A program made the position numbers and the translations under genes. Positions 62,631-64,000 of a stretch of DNA of 64,000 bases are shown piece after piece (positions within the stretch are counted from its first letter, which is position 1; the number at the start of each line of letters is the position of its first letter). Origin of the DNA: Lysobacter stagni (GTDB lineage: Bacteria > Pseudomonadota > Gammaproteobacteria > Xanthomonadales > Xanthomonadaceae); assembly GCF_030053425.1 (NCBI RefSeq), contig NZ_JASGBI010000001.1:2922001-2986000 (forward strand), written 5' to 3'. The notes beneath the pieces are model-generated. The model did no database searches. It was not told the DNA's origin and saw only the letters and a list, made by a program, of their open reading frames with translations.

Positions 62631-62650
62631 ATTCAACCACATGGTTGAAT
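62631..62650. promoter_or_regulatory. Operator 2 of the ArsR-type regulator
   Basis: ATTCAACCACATGGTTGAAT is palindromic except at the two central positions and overlaps the first possible ATG (62641). Its arms repeat those of operator 1. Confidence 0.75.
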
Positions 62651-62652
62651 AT

Positions 62653-63027
62653 ATGCCCGATCGCCTCGACGCCGTCTTCCGCGCCCTGGCCGACCCCACC
62701 CGCCGCGCGATGCTGCGAAGCCTTTCGCGCCAGCCGCGCAGCGTGGGCGAGTTGGCCGAGCCCTTCGACATTTCGCTGGCCGCTGCGTCCAAGCACATCA
62801 AGGCGCTCGAACGCGCCGGGCTTGTGCAGCGCGAGGTGCAGGGCCGCACGCACGTGTGCCGCCTGGATGCGCGCCCGATGCATGCCGGCATGGAATGGAT
62901 GCGCCACTACGAGCAGTTCTGGAACCAGAAGCTCGATGTCCTGGAGTCGCTGCTGCGCGCCGAGGATCGCGCAACACCCGCACGCAAGACGCCACCCCCA
63001 CGCCCGCCCGGGAACAGGAAGCGATGA
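62653..63027 (+). CDS. ArsR-family repressor
   Basis: This repressor of 124 residues (128 if started at 62641) has an ArsR winged helix: LDAVFRALADPTRRAMLRSLSRQPRSVGELAEPFDISLAAASKHIKALERAGLV, then a wing RTHVCRLD. It belongs to the ArsR branch paired with SRPBCC/AHSA1 genes and lacks the classic CVC metal motif. Start 62653 was chosen because 62641 lies in the second operator, but the earlier ATG is possible, since the promoter would give a very short leader. The gene is probably autoregulated by the two palindromes. Confidence 0.88.
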   Translation: MPDRLDAVFRALADPTRRAMLRSLSRQPRSVGELAEPFDISLAAASKHIKALERAGLVQREVQGRTHVCRLDARPMHAGMEWMRHYEQFWNQKLDVLESLLRAEDRATPARKTPPPRPPGNRKR

Positions 63028-63071
63028 ACCCCGATCCCGTGCGTCTTCCCTCCCCCACTGGAGACACCACC

Positions 63072-63605
63072 ATGAACGACTTCGGCACTGTCCTCGCAGC
63101 AGACACCGTGCGCATCGAGCGCACGCTTCCCGGCCCCATCGAGCGCGTCTGGGCTTACCTGACCGAGTCGGAGAAGCGCGGCAGCTGGCTCGCCTCCGGC
63201 GAGATGGACCTGCACGTGGGCGGACGCGTCGACCTGCAGTTCCACAACAATGCATTGACCGAGAACGACGCCCCGCCACCGCCCAAGTACGAGAAGTACG
63301 GCGGCCATGTCAGTTGCCCGGGGCGCATCCTCGCCTGCACTCCACCGCGGCTGCTGGAGTTCACCTGGGGCGAAGGCCCGGACGACAGCTCGCAGGTGCG
63401 GTTCGAACTCAGCCCGCAGGGCGATGACGTGCGACTGGTCGTTACCCACAGCCGACTCGCCAGCCGCGACGGCATGGTCAGCGTGGCCAGCGGCTGGCAC
63501 GCGCACCTGGGCATCCTGGCCGATCGCCTCGCCGGCCGCACGCCGCCCGGCTTCTGGGCCACGCACACGCGCCTGGAATCGCAGTACGAGCAGCGCATCC
63601 CGTAG
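63072..63605 (+). CDS. SRPBCC (AHSA1-like) domain protein
   Basis: This 177-residue protein has an activator-of-Hsp90-homologue/START-like fold: [35 protein letters not shown], then [18 protein letters not shown] and the C-terminal [16 protein letters not shown]. Such genes commonly form two-gene units with ArsR regulators; the ligand is unknown. Start 63072 has GGAG at a good distance; 63024, overlapping the repressor stop (ATGA), is an alternative. Confidence 0.85.
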   Translation: MNDFGTVLAADTVRIERTLPGPIERVWAYLTESEKRGSWLASGEMDLHVGGRVDLQFHNNALTENDAPPPPKYEKYGGHVSCPGRILACTPPRLLEFTWGEGPDDSSQVRFELSPQGDDVRLVVTHSRLASRDGMVSVASGWHAHLGILADRLAGRTPPGFWATHTRLESQYEQRIP

Positions 63606-63616
63606 CAGGACATTGT

Positions 63617-63647
63617 CCGTCGCGGCGCCTGCCATGCGCCGCGACGG
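63617..63647 (+). terminator. Hairpin after the SRPBCC gene
   Basis: CCGTCGCGGCGC and GCGCCGCGACGG form a perfect 12-bp stem around a 7-base loop. No U-run follows, so it may act with Rho or as a stabilising hairpin. Confidence 0.6.
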
Positions 63648-63687
63648 ATCGATGACACGATCGCATCGGGCGCATTACGCTGTGCGC

Positions 63688-64000
63688 ATGAAACCGACCC
63701 TGCCGCGCGTCACGCGCCTGCTCGCCCTCGCCGCCGTCCTCGTCCTGCTCGCCGCCTGCGCGGACCCGGGACCGCCGCCGGGCGGCACCATCGCGAAGTT
63801 CGAAACCATCGACGAAAAGGTCGGCACCGGCGCGGTCGCCGTGTCGGGTCAGGACGTCGTCGTGCATTACACCGGCTGGAACTACGACAGCCGCGTGCCC
63901 GACAAGCGCGGCGAAAAGTTCGACAGTTCGCGCGATCGCAACGAGCCCTTCACCTTCCTGCTGGGCGCCGGCCGCGTGATCCGCGGATGGGACGAAGGCG
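63688..64000 (+). CDS. FKBP-type peptidyl-prolyl isomerase lipoprotein (3' end outside window)
   Basis: The first 104 codons are visible. A lipoprotein signal with the lipobox LLAAC is followed by a proline-rich linker and the start of an FKBP domain: [43 protein letters not shown]. It is predicted to speed proline isomerisation during periplasmic protein folding. The gene is cut by the window edge. Confidence 0.9.
   Translation, partial: MKPTLPRVTRLLALAAVLVLLAACADPGPPPGGTIAKFETIDEKVGTGAVAVSGQDVVVHYTGWNYDSRVPDKRGEKFDSSRDRNEPFTFLLGAGRVIRGWDEG

Overview
The window is a very GC-rich proteobacterial chromosome segment. Its gene set and many four-base ATGA operon overlaps fit a Xanthomonadaceae member (Lysobacter/Luteimonas/Stenotrophomonas type). 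This assignment is an inference from gene content, not from a marker gene. No tRNA, rRNA, CRISPR array or recognisable transposase was seen.

Layout. (1) 1-6013: a truncated response regulator, then pgaABCD for export of a poly-N-acetylglucosamine biofilm polymer. (2) 6068-10060: a patch of visibly lower GC with short, mostly unrecognised minus-strand genes, separated by a dispersed double-hairpin repeat (five clear and two decayed copies). A threonine synthase-like gene lies inside it on the opposite strand. The patch resembles a gene-cassette array, but no integrase is present. (3) 10092-12192: a DUF2145 pair and a stress-type membrane protein. (4) 12214-38737: a large anaerobic/denitrification region. 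It holds copper nitrite reductase NirK with NirV-like, SCO and azurin proteins, a copper-type TonB receptor, quinol NO reductase, NnrS, HemN and an Fnr-type regulator. It also holds O2-independent ubiquinone genes (ubiD, ubiU, ubiV and a ubiT fused to a chorismate mutase domain), nadAB, two DUF2249 genes and a porin. Ten TTGAT-N4-ATCAA-like sites stand in front of these units. (5) 38863-41001: a chemoreceptor. (6) 41111-52680: a twelve-gene cobalamin uptake and assembly operon behind a canonical B12 riboswitch, with a further Fnr-like site upstream. (7) 52789-55266: a mechanosensitive channel. (8) 55535-61012: a MksFEB/JetABC condensin-type complex with no visible nuclease subunit. (9) 61135-64000: a DUF4124 protein, an orphan baseplate spike/PAAR-like pair, an ArsR-SRPBCC operon with twin operators, and the start of an FKBP lipoprotein.

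How it fits together. The Fnr homologue at 34139-34894 keeps all four cysteines expected for a [4Fe-4S] cluster and the ETVSR recognition motif. The sites in front of hemN-fnr, norB, nnrS, nirK, the copper receptor, the decarboxylase unit, the Cys-tail/ubi unit, the ubiT-nadA-nadB unit, the porin unit and the second DUF2249 gene therefore suggest one low-oxygen regulon. It would combine NO2-/NO reduction, copper supply, O2-free quinone, haem and NAD synthesis, and perhaps cobalamin uptake.

The least-described items are the chorismate mutase-UbiT fusion, the two Cys-tail mini-proteins in the denitrification region, the tandem membrane proteins under the B12 riboswitch, and the repeat-separated cassette-like patch.
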